This document shows positions 1 to 9,997 of a stretch of 64,000 nt of DNA, one piece after another. The stretch spans positions 434,001-498,000 of the forward strand of contig MU271149.1 in the NCBI GenBank assembly GCA_021432605.1. Direction: 5' to 3'. The position numbers and the translations under genes are program-made. The notes under the pieces were generated by a model, which saw only the letters and a program-made list of their open reading frames with translations, did not search any database and was not told where the DNA came from. Source of the DNA: Coniochaeta sp. PMI_546 (taxonomy: Eukaryota > Ascomycota > Sordariomycetes > Coniochaetales > Coniochaetaceae). How positions within the stretch are numbered: the stretch's first letter is position 1; each line of letters begins with the position of its first letter.

Positions 1-780
1 GCCTCGTGGGCGGTCAGAGTTACGCGTGCTGATCGCTCGATGTCGTCTCCGCTACCCGCAATTCTGTTTATCTCGACGCGTTCTTTTGAAGACATTCAGT
101 GCATCTTTTCCTGCTCCCTTGGCACGCGGTCCACCAAACAGGTGGAGGGGAAGGTGGCTTGCATGAGCTTGCTGCTTCTCCGCGATCTCTGTTCGGTTTT
201 GATCGTCTTCCCCGGATTTGTGGCGAAGGTTAAAGTGAAAAAAGGCCCCTGAACCTGGGGTCACACGGGATGCACGGTCAGAGAAATTACCTGCAGGCTG
301 CAAGGTACCAGAACGCTGCTTCTTTCCCAGTAGCATGAACGAACACTCTGGGCGGGAGAACCGTCCCTGGCGCCAACAGACAAACGATTGAGTGGAACAA
401 TTTGGTTAAGCCAAAACCATCTAACTCTATTTGGGTAATCCGGGCTGATGCATCCAATCACAGAGCTGGCTCGTGTTGCAAGTGGGTATTGCTTAATTTC
501 ATTTTCCAAGGATAGATGCACAGTCATTGGCCGACTCTTGCTGTGTTGGATCAACTGGATCAATTGGATCAACTATCATAGCGCAAGAATGTCAGGCATG
601 TCTTATTTCAGGGGCATTGGAAGCCAAATGGACCCCAACCTTGCCAACGTCCGGAAAGAAGGGAGCGAGGAATAAATAAACGGGCGTTTCCTCGTCGCCC
701 TGGGTGTCTGACGCCTCTTTTCTTTCGCTCCTTCACCCACAAACACCGACCATTGTCACTCTTTTAGAACAATTCTCAAG
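1..780. other. Intergenic/promoter region of the first gene
   Basis: No convincing gene. Short ORFs on both strands overlap each other and have no recognisable domain. An AT-rich AATAAATAAA stretch about 110 bp before the ATG at 781 could be a TATA-like element. A short tandem repeat lies at 547-573. Confidence 0.5.
547..573. repeat. Three tandem 9-bp units (TGGATCAAC/T)
   Basis: Units at 547-555, 556-564 and 565-573 are TGGATCAAC, TGGATCAAT and TGGATCAAC. The array lies about 210 bp upstream of the gene at 781. Confidence 0.85.
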
Positions 781-1523
781 ATGCGCGTTCTCTCACTCCT
801 CGCCCTCGCTTCCAGCGTTGCGGCCATCCAGTTCACCTCCCCTGCCGCCAACAGCACTGTCACCAAGGGCTCCAATGTTGACCTGACATGGTCCAGCGTC
901 GACACCGACGCCGAGTCCTTCAATGTGTGAGTCGTACCCAGCAAGACAAGGTGTATGGGCTGGACAATGCTAACTATTAATAGCTTCTTGGTCAACTTCA
1001 AGAACTGGCCTCCCTACTACCAGCAGCTTACCTCTGGTGAGGTTGAGACCTCGGCTGGTAGCGTCAGTGTTCGGATTCCATGTGACATTGACAGCTCGTG
1101 GGGCTATCAGTTGTAAGTACCTCTGCCGCCGCCGCCGCCGTCGCCGCGCGTTCGGGTGGTTTGCTTCTTTCACAGCAAAAGCCAGGCTAACGGTCTCGTC
1201 TCTGTAGCAATGCCATCAACGGGACCAACGTCTACGTGATCTACGCGCAGACGGACATTTTCTACGTCACCGGAGACTGCGTCGAGCCGGCCCCCGTAGA
1301 TACCTGCCCGCCGGCCACCGCCACAGTCACCGTCACCCGTGATGCGGTTCGTTCTGTCTTCAAGCCGACAACTACCGTCATTGCCGGGTGGTGTTCTGAC
1401 TATAACCATCCAGTAGTTTTGACCGCTGCCCCAACGGCGACGGCAAACCCGGTCTTCGCATCTACCAGCACCATCTACCAGACTGTCTACCGGGACCTCT
1501 CCGAGGGATGCGGCGCCTGCTAA
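781..1523 (+). CDS. Small secreted Kre9/Knh1-like (Ser-Thr-rich family) protein
   Basis: Three exons, 781-926, 984-1112 and 1208-1523, give a 196-residue protein. Residues 1-15 form a clear signal peptide (MRVLSLLALASSVAA). The next ~85 residues start IQFTSPAANSTVTKG and continue with VDLTWSS, the N-terminal pattern of the fungal Kre9/Knh1-type Ser-Thr-rich, often GPI-anchored family. The C-terminal half is rich in T, A and P and ends in a Cys-rich GCGAC, with no hydrophobic GPI tail, so the protein is probably released or wall-associated rather than anchored. Donors are GTGAGT and GTAAGT; intron 1 has a GCTAAC branch point. Intron 2 contains a GCC-rich microsatellite. The role is probably cell-wall biology or interaction with the surroundings, by family analogy only. 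Confidence 0.8.
1124..1145 (+). repeat. GCC trinucleotide microsatellite inside an intron
   Basis: A (GCC)n-like run interrupted by GTC lies within intron 2 of the Kre9-like gene. Confidence 0.75.
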
Positions 1524-3260
1524 GCGCCTAACCGCTCCTAGTCGCTCCCAGCGGCTGGTAAACGAACGCCTGTATTGCGCCTCGGTTGCTCATGGGACGG
1601 ATGGGGGTGTATATGGCATGGATTGAAGGAGAGGGGGTCTGTGCCGGCTGATCTGACCCCCTTGCTGTTTGGTGGAGCTTGGATGGGGGTTCTCTGCGAT
1701 TCAAGGACGGTGGCCATCGTTGGCCGTTGTTAATTTAGCGTAATACCTCTTGGTGATGAGAAAATAATGAGGTTATGTTGCATCTTCTCACTATGTCGGC
1801 CTCTGCTGGTTGATGTGGATGTACGTACACCTGTAGAAGGAGAATTCCGGAAGGAAAAAGGTGATGTGAGCAGATTACCTACACAAGGTTTAGTGCTGGG
1901 AGATCGTTAAGTGATGACTAAGTGTGGTAAGAGTACTTACTCACTTGCCGCTTTGGGAGATCAATGACCAATCAGCTTGAGCAAAACAGCCACCCGACTT
2001 GACCATCACAGACCGGAGTTTTATCTGATAAGGCCATCAGGTCGATTGACGAACGACATATGACAGGTGGTCAACTTCGAGTCACTATGCTAGACTACCT
2101 TTCCTCGAGCACAATTTTTCACAGAAGATAGCTTTTTCTTTCACTGGTTGATCGTCAAGCAGAGCGGGACAGCTACAGCTAGATGGGGCGAAGCGTTCAC
2201 AGCCCTCCATCAGCTAGGGGAAAATGCGCACGGTCGGACGAGACGCTTCGAACCAAGTACGGCAGGTGTTATGCCAAGATACTTTACATTATACTGCCAA
2301 TTTCGTGATATACTGCGAACAGCTGTATTAGACTGTCTAAATGTTGCACCGAGCAAATCTCCCATCGTGTGCGGTGGAAGAGAGCCGTCAAGCCTTCGTG
2401 AGTGAGGCCCGCGGTATGATCAACACCAGGCGTAAACATCAGAGTGGAAGTATCGCGACCAATATCTGCTGTTACAAATAACGGCTTTGACAAGCAGTAG
2501 TGCCAACATGTACCGGACTGATGATGTTGTATCAACAGGCGGACCGTACAGCTAGGAGAGCGGCTCAACGTATTGGTCGAGCTGCTGAGCGGTGCCCAAG
2601 ATGCAAACAGTGGCTGCAGCTCCAAGAATATAGCTGCTCGCGACGTAAGGTCCAGTTCCTTCAAGGCTACTCTCACCGTATTCGACTTTTCAATGTTTAA
2701 TCCTTCTTGTGCCGAGGTACCCAGGGCTAATGTGAACGACTGCCTTTATAATGATTTTCTATCAGGAGACATTTCGTTCCCGGAAACCGTCACGGACCAG
2801 ACCGGCTACACAAATACATCATATTCATGCCGTATTTAGTGATGAGTTGCCTGCTACCACAGACCTTCAACCATTATGTTCCACTACACTGCCTATGGCA
2901 TCCAAAAGCATCGAAATGCTTGCATTGCTTCAAGATAACGAGGTGTTGTTAGACCTATCCCAGACGCCTAGTACCACTCTCTGTGCTTTTGTTATTATTC
3001 CTCCCGGAATGACATTCGACCAGCTACGACAAAAAAGCCCATTTTCTTTGGACTCGTCTGATCGCATGTCAGATGTTAGGCATTTGGCAACTGCAGTGCC
3101 ACAAGCACAAGTTAAAAAACATTATGTATATCTGACTTTTCAGGGACCGGCATCTAGCGTCTAAATGAGAGGAGTCGTAGACTATATTGAGATATATGTG
3201 CACATTGCAACGCTACATCTTTACGAACTTCTCATCATTGATTGTTGGCTCTTATTGAAG

Positions 3261-3375
3261 GGCCATGACTGGTCTAAGTCGCGGCCTGGAGAGGCCTAAC
3301 CGACCTTGAACCATTCTGCGAGGCGAGAATATGCCCTGGCAGCCTGGTTTGGGTTCGATTCACGATTCCCACCAC
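3261..3375 (+). other. Possible tRNA-derived remnant (A-box-like and B-box-like)
   Basis: TGGTCTAAGTCG at 3270-3281 resembles the D-arm/A box of Leu/Ser tRNAs. GGGTTCGATTC at 3351-3361 matches a B box and is followed by TCCCACCA. The implied acceptor strands do not pair and the box spacing (~80 bp) would need an intron, so this is not a working tRNA. It may be a decayed tRNA, a SINE head, or coincidence. Confidence 0.25.
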
Positions 3376-4580
3376 GGTCTACGCCCATAATCCCATGAGC
3401 TTCACTTTTCAAGTGATATACGCTATATCAACCTCACCGCACAAACTTCACTACCAGCAACAATTCAAAGACAGTGTTGGTATCGACGACATGTTGTTAT
3501 TGACTTGCTCCACCGCTGGTGTATAACACTGATTCCCTGAGTGTCTGCGTCGCCATCGGCTCAATCAAAATCCTCAAGGTCGATAACACCAAATATCATC
3601 ATACATCACACCTGGCGCACCCGTGACAAGTCGGAGCCTTCAGTAGCACAAGAACAACATAGATATGTTCTTACCAACATACCTGTTGCCATCGCCGCTC
3701 TCCGTTCTCACTTGCTGTCGTCACTCGGTCTCCTACTGGATGTAGTAGCATTGTGGCACGGTTGGCGAACCTTGCACACAGGTGAGTGATGGCATCGATA
3801 TGCAGGAACAGAACAACTTTTGAGCGCTCGCGGCCTAAAGGCCTAAAAATCATCAGAGAAAGATTGCCAAGTACCAGAGCAGAATCAGCTTGTCAATCTC
3901 AGAGTTGCAAGATTGATGGCTCGATGAGCCAACACAACTATAAATAGCATTAGCATCCGGAAGAGGACCTGTATCGTCGACTATATGTCGCTGATGACGG
4001 CACCACAAGAGAAAACATCAGGGGTAATAGTGCCTGTAGAGTCGCGCATCGTCCCCTGGAGAGTTGGTCAATAACGAGACCATATTCGCACGAGCCCCGA
4101 ATGTGAAAATGCATTTGGGCTACCATCATGTGATGTTGCGAGATGGAAATATGGGTTAGGCACGCACCATCATGCGTTTGACCTAACCCATCATGAGAGG
4201 CGCTGAAATTACTGATGCTTGCGTGAAAATAGTGGAAACCATGCTGTAGGGACGAAGCCGAAAGGTCATCGCAACAGCCAACAGACTGCCCCAGATGCGG
4301 GGAATGGGCAGATGAGATGGAACTTCCCGCCTGACCACCCAGACTTGTTCCTGAGCTCGGAACCTCATCGTTAAACCCGGCAGAGGGACGCATCATTGTC
4401 ATGAACTTTATGTTGCCCTGCTCGCGTGACATGCTTTAGTCGTCTGTAGGTGAGAGATTGGGTGCCTTTTCCTTGCTGTGACGTAAGGTGCGTTCCATTA
4501 TGAGCAGTCTATTAATGCAGAATCGATAATAGCGTGACGTTAGACTTCTGATGCATGCAAAGTTAATTGTGGAAGGGGTT

Positions 4581-4586
4581 TATAAG
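4581..4586 (+). promoter_or_regulatory. TATA-like element of the 82-residue protein gene
   Basis: TATAAG about 155 bp before the ATG at 4737, followed by a CT-containing leader, is compatible with a fungal core promoter. Confidence 0.35.
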
Positions 4587-4736
4587 GCGTCTTCCTCCCG
4601 CGAAACCCGGCCATAACTTACACGCTTGCTCTTATTCATCCCAAGTCTGAGCTCACCAGAACAACAGCCCCCGGAACAAGACAAGAATTGATTACATTTC
4701 ATCATACATATATCTCATCACGACAGACAAGAAGCA

Positions 4737-5072
4737 ATGTCGGGCCAGCAACAACGTAAAGCTCATGGCGAGCACAATATATCCGGCCAACACCGCCAGC
4801 ACCTGCATAACCCAACCGGGTATACCGACGAGGTGGCAGATGAAGAGCGGGAGTTCATGATGCAGGCCGAGCGCTCGGCAGTATGTCTCCCATAACTCTT
4901 GGAATTATCCTATGATGACAGCTGTATGTTGAGTAACCCCTTGCTAACGAGCACTACCTTTTCCCAGGGCCAGGATGTCGATACTTCAAAAACTGCTGGC
5001 CAGGAAACGAAGATGAAGGGTGGTCTGGAGGGACAGGACTTGTCTGGTGCAGCATCCAAATCTAGTCGTTAA
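4737..5072 (+). CDS. Small hydrophilic protein, 82 residues, unknown function
   Basis: Two exons, 4737-4880 and 4968-5072, are joined in phase 0 by an 87-nt intron with GTATGT donor, GCTAAC branch point and CCCAG acceptor. The product is very polar: the first half is rich in Q and H, the middle has an acidic stretch (DEVADEEREF), and the tail is Gly/Ser/Lys-rich (KMKGGLEGQDLSG). There is no signal peptide, membrane segment or cysteine. The composition recalls small stress-induced or disordered fungal proteins, but I do not recognise a family. The complete set of splice signals and the conserved frame across the intron make it a real gene despite its size. Confidence 0.65.
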
Positions 5073-6167
5073 GGTTGCCCGACAAATGAGTGGACGTGAA
5101 GAATAAAACCAAGGACATAATGGATGTGGACATAAGCGTATACATGAAACTGAGAAAAGAACCGTCGCACCATGATGAACATGAACATCGAAAGTGGTCA
5201 ACACTTCCCCTCATGTGCAGTGGCAGGAAGACGAAGACTAGGTTATGCCCAAAATACGACTCTCCTTCGTGCATCCGGTATGCATGTTATATTTTTGTCG
5301 TGTCTAAAACACCGTGTGGAAAGGAATCATAAGCATTGAACACAGATATAAGGTCCAGCAGCCGCTCTCTTTATAAAACCGTGGTGTAGATGCTATAGTG
5401 GAGTACAACTCTTCAAACATATATCGATCGCGAATTCCCCGTAAAACGAATTGAAGGGCGGTCCCACAGTCAACATCATCTGTCCATCGTTGGGCAAAGT
5501 GCCGACCGCAGCGAGGGATTGGATTTACCAGGCATCAACCATACCGATGTTTCTGTACTAGGTGGCAGGGGCAATCTCGTGATACCAGCATGCCGTCCTT
5601 GACACAATTGCAGCGAGATCGGGCTCGACGGTCCCATGTCCCAAGTATCCTGTTGCAGGATTTAACCCCATGTGATGCTCGTGCAGCGGGCTTTGAGTGG
5701 GTGAGTAATGGGGTTTTTGAGCGCAAGCAACCGAGTATCATCGGACTTCTAGTTCAATCGGTTTGCGCCTGACCAGAGACTTTGAACGAGCAGATTTCTA
5801 AGTATATACCTCATTCAGGACGAGGCAGTTCGACATTGAGAAAACTGAACCAAGGACAATCTAGAGTAGGCGCAGGGGTCCGGAATGGTGATGGCTGTCG
5901 TTAGTGGAGAAGCCAAAGAACGAAGATGAGAAGTCAAGTGACCAGTTATCGCCCAATCGAGGCTGACAAATGCGATTCAGATTTGCACCAATCAGGGGTC
6001 TTGCATGGTCGTTAGCCAACTTCAAACGTCCATCAGAGCCTCCAGGTCTGATGCCCTTCGCGATGCATCAAATCATGGATCTCGCATGAGGCAGCTTTTC
6101 GACATCTCAAAATCCCACTTAAATCGGAGCGGGAGACTGGCAGTACGCGAAATTCGCCTGGGTTGAG
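5073..6167. other. Intergenic region
   Basis: Only short overlapping ORFs without recognisable content. The right part is the promoter of the Zn2Cys6 gene at 6168. Confidence 0.5.
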
Positions 6168-8153
6168 ATGCCAATCATGGCAGCACAACACCTAACTCCA
6201 GCCAAGTCCAGAAGCTCGGACGGCTGCTGGACTTGCCGCCTACGGCGTAAGAAGTGTGACGAGATCCGCCCAGTATGCGTAGCCTGCTCTGCGCTCGAGA
6301 TAGATTGTCTTTACAGCGATGTTAAGCCGGATTGGATGGATGGTGCCGAGAAGCAGAAAGAGAAGGCCGACTGGCTGAAGCTCGAGGTCAAGCGGCTTGC
6401 CAGCGCCCGGAGAGAGAGGAGGCACATGCAAGGCCTAGAGCTCGGCATGGATGGTCTCGAGGTCACCACCACGTCTGATACCACCTTAGTGCCGACTACA
6501 GCTGCTGCTGTGTCCGTGGTCGGCTCGTCATCAGTTCCCTCGATTGGCAACGGTACGCCACAGGATTCAGGGTCCGAATCCTGGATGCCGGACCACAGCA
6601 TACCGTCCATGGCAAGCTCGACTCCTCAGTCATCATTTGGGCCGACCCCGGGGGCATGCCCTCATGCACTTGATGGGCAGCAAGTGCCTGTGCATCGCGC
6701 CGGCATAGAAGAGCGCGACTTGAGCTTCATGATGCACTATCTCGATTACACCTTTCCGTTCTTGAACCCTTTCTACAGGCCACCCATTCTGGATGGCGGA
6801 CGGGGATGGCTGCTCGTGGCCCTGATGCGGAACAAAGCCCTCTTCCACATCGCCTTATCACTCAGCGCACATCTCTTCTCCGAGGTACTAAAGCATGGGA
6901 CAGACGCTCATAATGAGTGCAGGGCCCACAGCTGGGACTCCCTACAAGCGCAGCAGCAGCTTGCGGTGCGAGAGCTGCAAGCCGACATGCAGGAGCTCAA
7001 CCACAGAGGTGTCCAGGGGTACCTGGCGGCAAGCGGTCACGTAATGGGCAGCGTCATCCAACTGCTCTCTTTTGAGGTGGCCATCGCCAACACGGGCAAT
7101 TGGCAAATGCACCTAGACGCCGCTACCGTGCTCTTTGAACAAATCATGGAGCACCACGGCACAAGCGAAGCCGGCAATCTGTGCTGGCACAGGGTCCTTC
7201 ATCAGCTCGGTGACGGTGTTGTCCCCTACTTCCCCGGCGAGAAACACCGCCCCTGGAACGCCGATCAGGCCTCGCTCCGCTTCTTCACCGCAAACCTATT
7301 TTTCTTCGACACACTGTCCGCTACCGCCCTCGGGCGTGCACCTCGCCTGTTGAAGTATCACGATCATTTCCTCACAGTTCTTGACTACTGCTGCGACGAC
7401 CACCCTACGCACCCCTCCATACCCCATCTAAAGATGGATGACTTCTTCGGCGTCCCCAACTGGGTTGTCCAGGCCATCGCCGCCACAGCCGCCCTCAGCG
7501 TTTGGAAGAAGGGCCAAAAAGTAACCAACTCTCTGTCGATCACCCAGCTCGTCTCGCGCGCCGCCTCCATCGAGCAGTCTCTCAAATCCCACATCGCCGA
7601 GCTAGACCACCAGCTCAGCACCCCGGACACAGCCTACCTTACGACCATGAACCCGATCGTCCTCCTCGGCCAAGCCGCTGCAGTGGCAGCCGGGGTCCCC
7701 TCGCCTGCACCGCTACCACTAACTAGCTCCACCACCGGCTCCGCGAACCTATCGCCCCTGCCCGACGACCACATCACAGCACGCATCTGGGCGCAAGCGG
7801 CACTGACGTACCTCCTCGTCGTCGTGTCGGGCTGGCAACCCTCCAACCCCGAGATCCGCGAGAGCGTAGCGTTGACCACAGCCCTACTGCGCCGCCTGCC
7901 AGCCCCTGGAGGGCTGCGGTACGTCGTCTGGCCGTTTGCCGTGACGGGGTGTCTTGCGGTCCCCGAGGAGGAGCAAGGGTTCAGAGATCTTGTGTCTGCA
8001 CTGGGACCGCTTCAGATCTTCGGGACTGTGCGGGAGGCGCTGTCGATCATGGAGAGTGTGTGGGCGCACAGAGAGTGTATTGGCAAGCTGCCGGACGGTT
8101 GGGATGTGTCTGTGGGATTGAACAGCCTTGGTCACGCATCGTTGTTGATCTGA
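6168..8153 (+). CDS. Zn2Cys6 transcription factor, acr-2 (acriflavine sensitivity control) type
   Basis: A single exon of 661 residues. The binuclear zinc cluster is at the N-terminus with C20-x2-C23-x6-C30-x6-C37-x2-C40-x6-C47, in the context DGCWTCRLRRKKCDE. It is followed by PDWMDGAEKQKEKADWLK and a basic helix, which resembles Neurospora acr-2-type regulators. Residues ~65-160 are a disordered Ser/Thr linker. The rest is helical and fits the fungal transcription factor 2 (DUF3468) regulatory region. A second ATG three codons later (MAAQHL) is an alternative start. It should be nuclear and bind CGG-type sites. Its targets cannot be read from the sequence; neighbours give no clear pathway. 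Confidence 0.88.
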   Translation: MPIMAAQHLTPAKSRSSDGCWTCRLRRKKCDEIRPVCVACSALEIDCLYSDVKPDWMDGAEKQKEKADWLKLEVKRLASARRERRHMQGLELGMDGLEVTTTSDTTLVPTTAAAVSVVGSSSVPSIGNGTPQDSGSESWMPDHSIPSMASSTPQSSFGPTPGACPHALDGQQVPVHRAGIEERDLSFMMHYLDYTFPFLNPFYRPPILDGGRGWLLVALMRNKALFHIALSLSAHLFSEVLKHGTDAHNECRAHSWDSLQAQQQLAVRELQADMQELNHRGVQGYLAASGHVMGSVIQLLSFEVAIANTGNWQMHLDAATVLFEQIMEHHGTSEAGNLCWHRVLHQLGDGVVPYFPGEKHRPWNADQASLRFFTANLFFFDTLSATALGRAPRLLKYHDHFLTVLDYCCDDHPTHPSIPHLKMDDFFGVPNWVVQAIAATAALSVWKKGQKVTNSLSITQLVSRAASIEQSLKSHIAELDHQLSTPDTAYLTTMNPIVLLGQAAAVAAGVPSPAPLPLTSSTTGSANLSPLPDDHITARIWAQAALTYLLVVVSGWQPSNPEIRESVALTTALLRRLPAPGGLRYVVWPFAVTGCLAVPEEEQGFRDLVSALGPLQIFGTVREALSIMESVWAHRECIGKLPDGWDVSVGLNSLGHASLLI

Positions 8154-8404
8154 TGGACCATAGATACGGGATGAGTATTAACTCACCCAGCTGGATGGAT
8201 CAGTTCGAGTGGACAAGACAAGGTACATAAATGAAATCGTGAGTTATGATTCAACCTATCTTCCCGGTTCCCATTTTATTAACGTCAATCTAGAACCAGA
8301 GAAGCCACTTCTCAACGCCAAAAGTACAGCGCCACCCATAAACCACCACCGAAAGATCTGATCAAATTAGGCATTACTGCAGAACAGCTAAACAGCCATC
8401 ACCA

Positions 8405-9007
8405 TCAAATAAACCCGGCCGCCTCCTTCCTCGTCGAAGGAAAAGGCCTCGCCTTCCCTCTCACCGTGTCGCCCCTGCTCAGCAGACCCGGCAGCTCCCA
8501 CCATCCCTCGAGCGCCCTCTGGAAGAGCGTCTTGCGCCTCGTCTCCCCCTTTCCGCTCTCGACGTCGAGGTTCTTTTCCGTCCTCGTCGGCATCGGAGGG
8601 GGTGTGCCGGGCGGTCCGTCCAGTCCGTCGTAGATGGACGGACTCGGCAGCGGCTGCGGCAGCCGCTTGGAAGGCTTGAGCGAGGCGCGCAGCTCCCTTA
8701 CCCGGGACCATTTGACGGATGGTGGCGGTGGGGAATTGGGCTCCGGCATGAAGGACATGGCAGCGCGCGGTGTGCCGCTCGGCTCTACCTCCAAGAACCT
8801 GCCTCGTGATCGTTGTTGGTGTTGTTGTGATGTTGTGCGTGCTGACCCAGCTATGGGCGCCGCGGGGGGTGGGCTGGAAATCGAGGACCTCTGCGGACCG
8901 GGAACCAAGGCGATCGGTATGTCGCCTTCGTCATTACCAGGGCTCACGGGCGTCATCGGCATCACGGCCGGATCCGGTCTGACGACTCTGTTGTTGGCGC
9001 CTGACAT
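8405..9007 (-). CDS. Pro/Ser-rich disordered ORF, in frame with and downstream of the MARVEL gene
   Basis: 200 codons from an ATG at 9007. The frame is the same as that of the MARVEL gene upstream, and there is no other stop between the TAG at 9061-9059 and this ATG, so 217 sense codons follow the TAG. The peptide is disordered, with Pro clusters (EPNSPPPPSVKW, GTPPPMP) and basic patches (KWSRVRELRASLKPSKR). It may be the C-terminal tail of the MARVEL protein, reached by splicing of a 63-nt GT...AG interval (9063-9001, GTTAGG to TGTCAG, in phase), by stop readthrough, or lost through a recent nonsense mutation. A separate gene is less likely because only about 50 nt separate the two ORFs. Confidence 0.5.
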   Translation of the reverse strand: MSGANNRVVRPDPAVMPMTPVSPGNDEGDIPIALVPGPQRSSISSPPPAAPIAGSARTTSQQHQQRSRGRFLEVEPSGTPRAAMSFMPEPNSPPPPSVKWSRVRELRASLKPSKRLPQPLPSPSIYDGLDGPPGTPPPMPTRTEKNLDVESGKGETRRKTLFQRALEGWWELPGLLSRGDTVRGKARPFPSTRKEAAGFI

Positions 9008-9058
9008 GCTCGGAGGCCCACTGTCCAGCCCTTCTCCTCCCCTCGGCGCCCCGCGCCC

Positions 9059-9997
9059 CTAACGTCGAGGCGGCGGGCTCAACGGACCGTCATCGAAGCT
9101 CCGCCGGCTGTCGAAGCTCCCCCTCGGACTGTCGTCGAACCCACCCGGTGGTCCGCGAGGCAGCGGCGGCGGCGGTGGCCCACCGAAGCCGCCAGCCGGG
9201 CTCACGGGCCGTCTTCCAGCACCGCTGAACGGAGTCCCCGGCATACTTCCGTTAGGACCGATACTAGGGCTGCGCGAGAAGGACCCCTTACCGCCCGCCA
9301 TCTCGATCTGGCTGTCGTTCATCATCGGATAACCCCCACCGCCGGGGAAGGTGCCCTGCCTGGACGGCGGACCGCCGTTGGCGGCCGCACTCCGCCTCTT
9401 TCCGAGAAACAGGAACCCGGCGCTGACGGCGCTCATGGCGAAGAGGACGCAGAGGGCCATCATCAGGCCCCAGACGGCCATGAGCTCGTAGCACGTCGTC
9501 TGGCCGGCGCCGGTGAAGACGACGTAGCTCACCGGCTGGCCGGGCAGGGTCGAGATGGGTAGCGCCACGTGGCTTGCTGCGGCGGGGAGGTCGGAGCAGG
9601 TCGTCAGGCTGAGGGGCTGGCCCAGTATGACGGCGAAGACGACGAAGGGGACGAGGAAGAGGATGTCCACCGCCAGGGTGGCTAGGTAGGGGATGTGGGT
9701 GTCGTGGTAGGCTGTCATGGAGAGGAGAACCCAGAGGATGGAGATTGCGGACTTTGGTGGGGGACACTGTTAGCATGGTGGAAGTTGGGGGGAGACAGGA
9801 AATGGGGATGGAAGGGGCTAGGGGAGACGAACAAATACTATCGTTGCGATGAGCTCGGAAGGCGGACTGTGCTTTGACTTGGCTATTAGGGAGAGGAAGT
9901 TGCCTACTAGCCCTATTATGGGGACTAGCGCGATGGCTTGTGCGATGCGGGCGCCTAGGTAGGCGTAGCCGTAGTAGCCGTGGTCTTTGAATGTCAT
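9059..9997 (-). CDS. MARVEL-type four-helix membrane protein
   Basis: Exon 1 is 9997-9839 (53 codons) and exon 2 is 9751-9059; the 87-nt intron starts GTATTT and ends AAAG. The 283-residue product has hydrophobic helices near residues 14-35, 50-65, 70-95 and 130-160, with a cysteine-bearing loop before the last one. This is the layout of fungal MARVEL-domain proteins of plasma membrane or vesicles. After the last helix comes a basic stop-transfer (GKRRS) and a long Gly/Pro/Ser/Arg-rich cytosolic tail with GFGGPPPPPLPRGPP. The annotated stop is TAG, but the frame then stays open to 8405. No function can be assigned beyond membrane organisation or trafficking. Confidence 0.75.

Larger units (their letters stand above)
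1524..4736. other. 3.2-kb region without a supported gene
   Basis: The left end is the 3' flank of the secreted-protein gene. The rest is AT-richer than coding DNA. The ORF at 2895-3164 (89 codons from its ATG) reads as plausible protein but has no recognised family. A 160-codon minus ORF at 3950-4432 is rich in His, Ser and Met and looks like chance. A tRNA-like pair of boxes sits at 3261-3375. Confidence 0.45.

Noticed and set aside
3950-4432. 160-codon minus ORF
   Set aside because: His/Ser/Met-rich composition, overlapping a second ORF, no homologous feature and no splice context.
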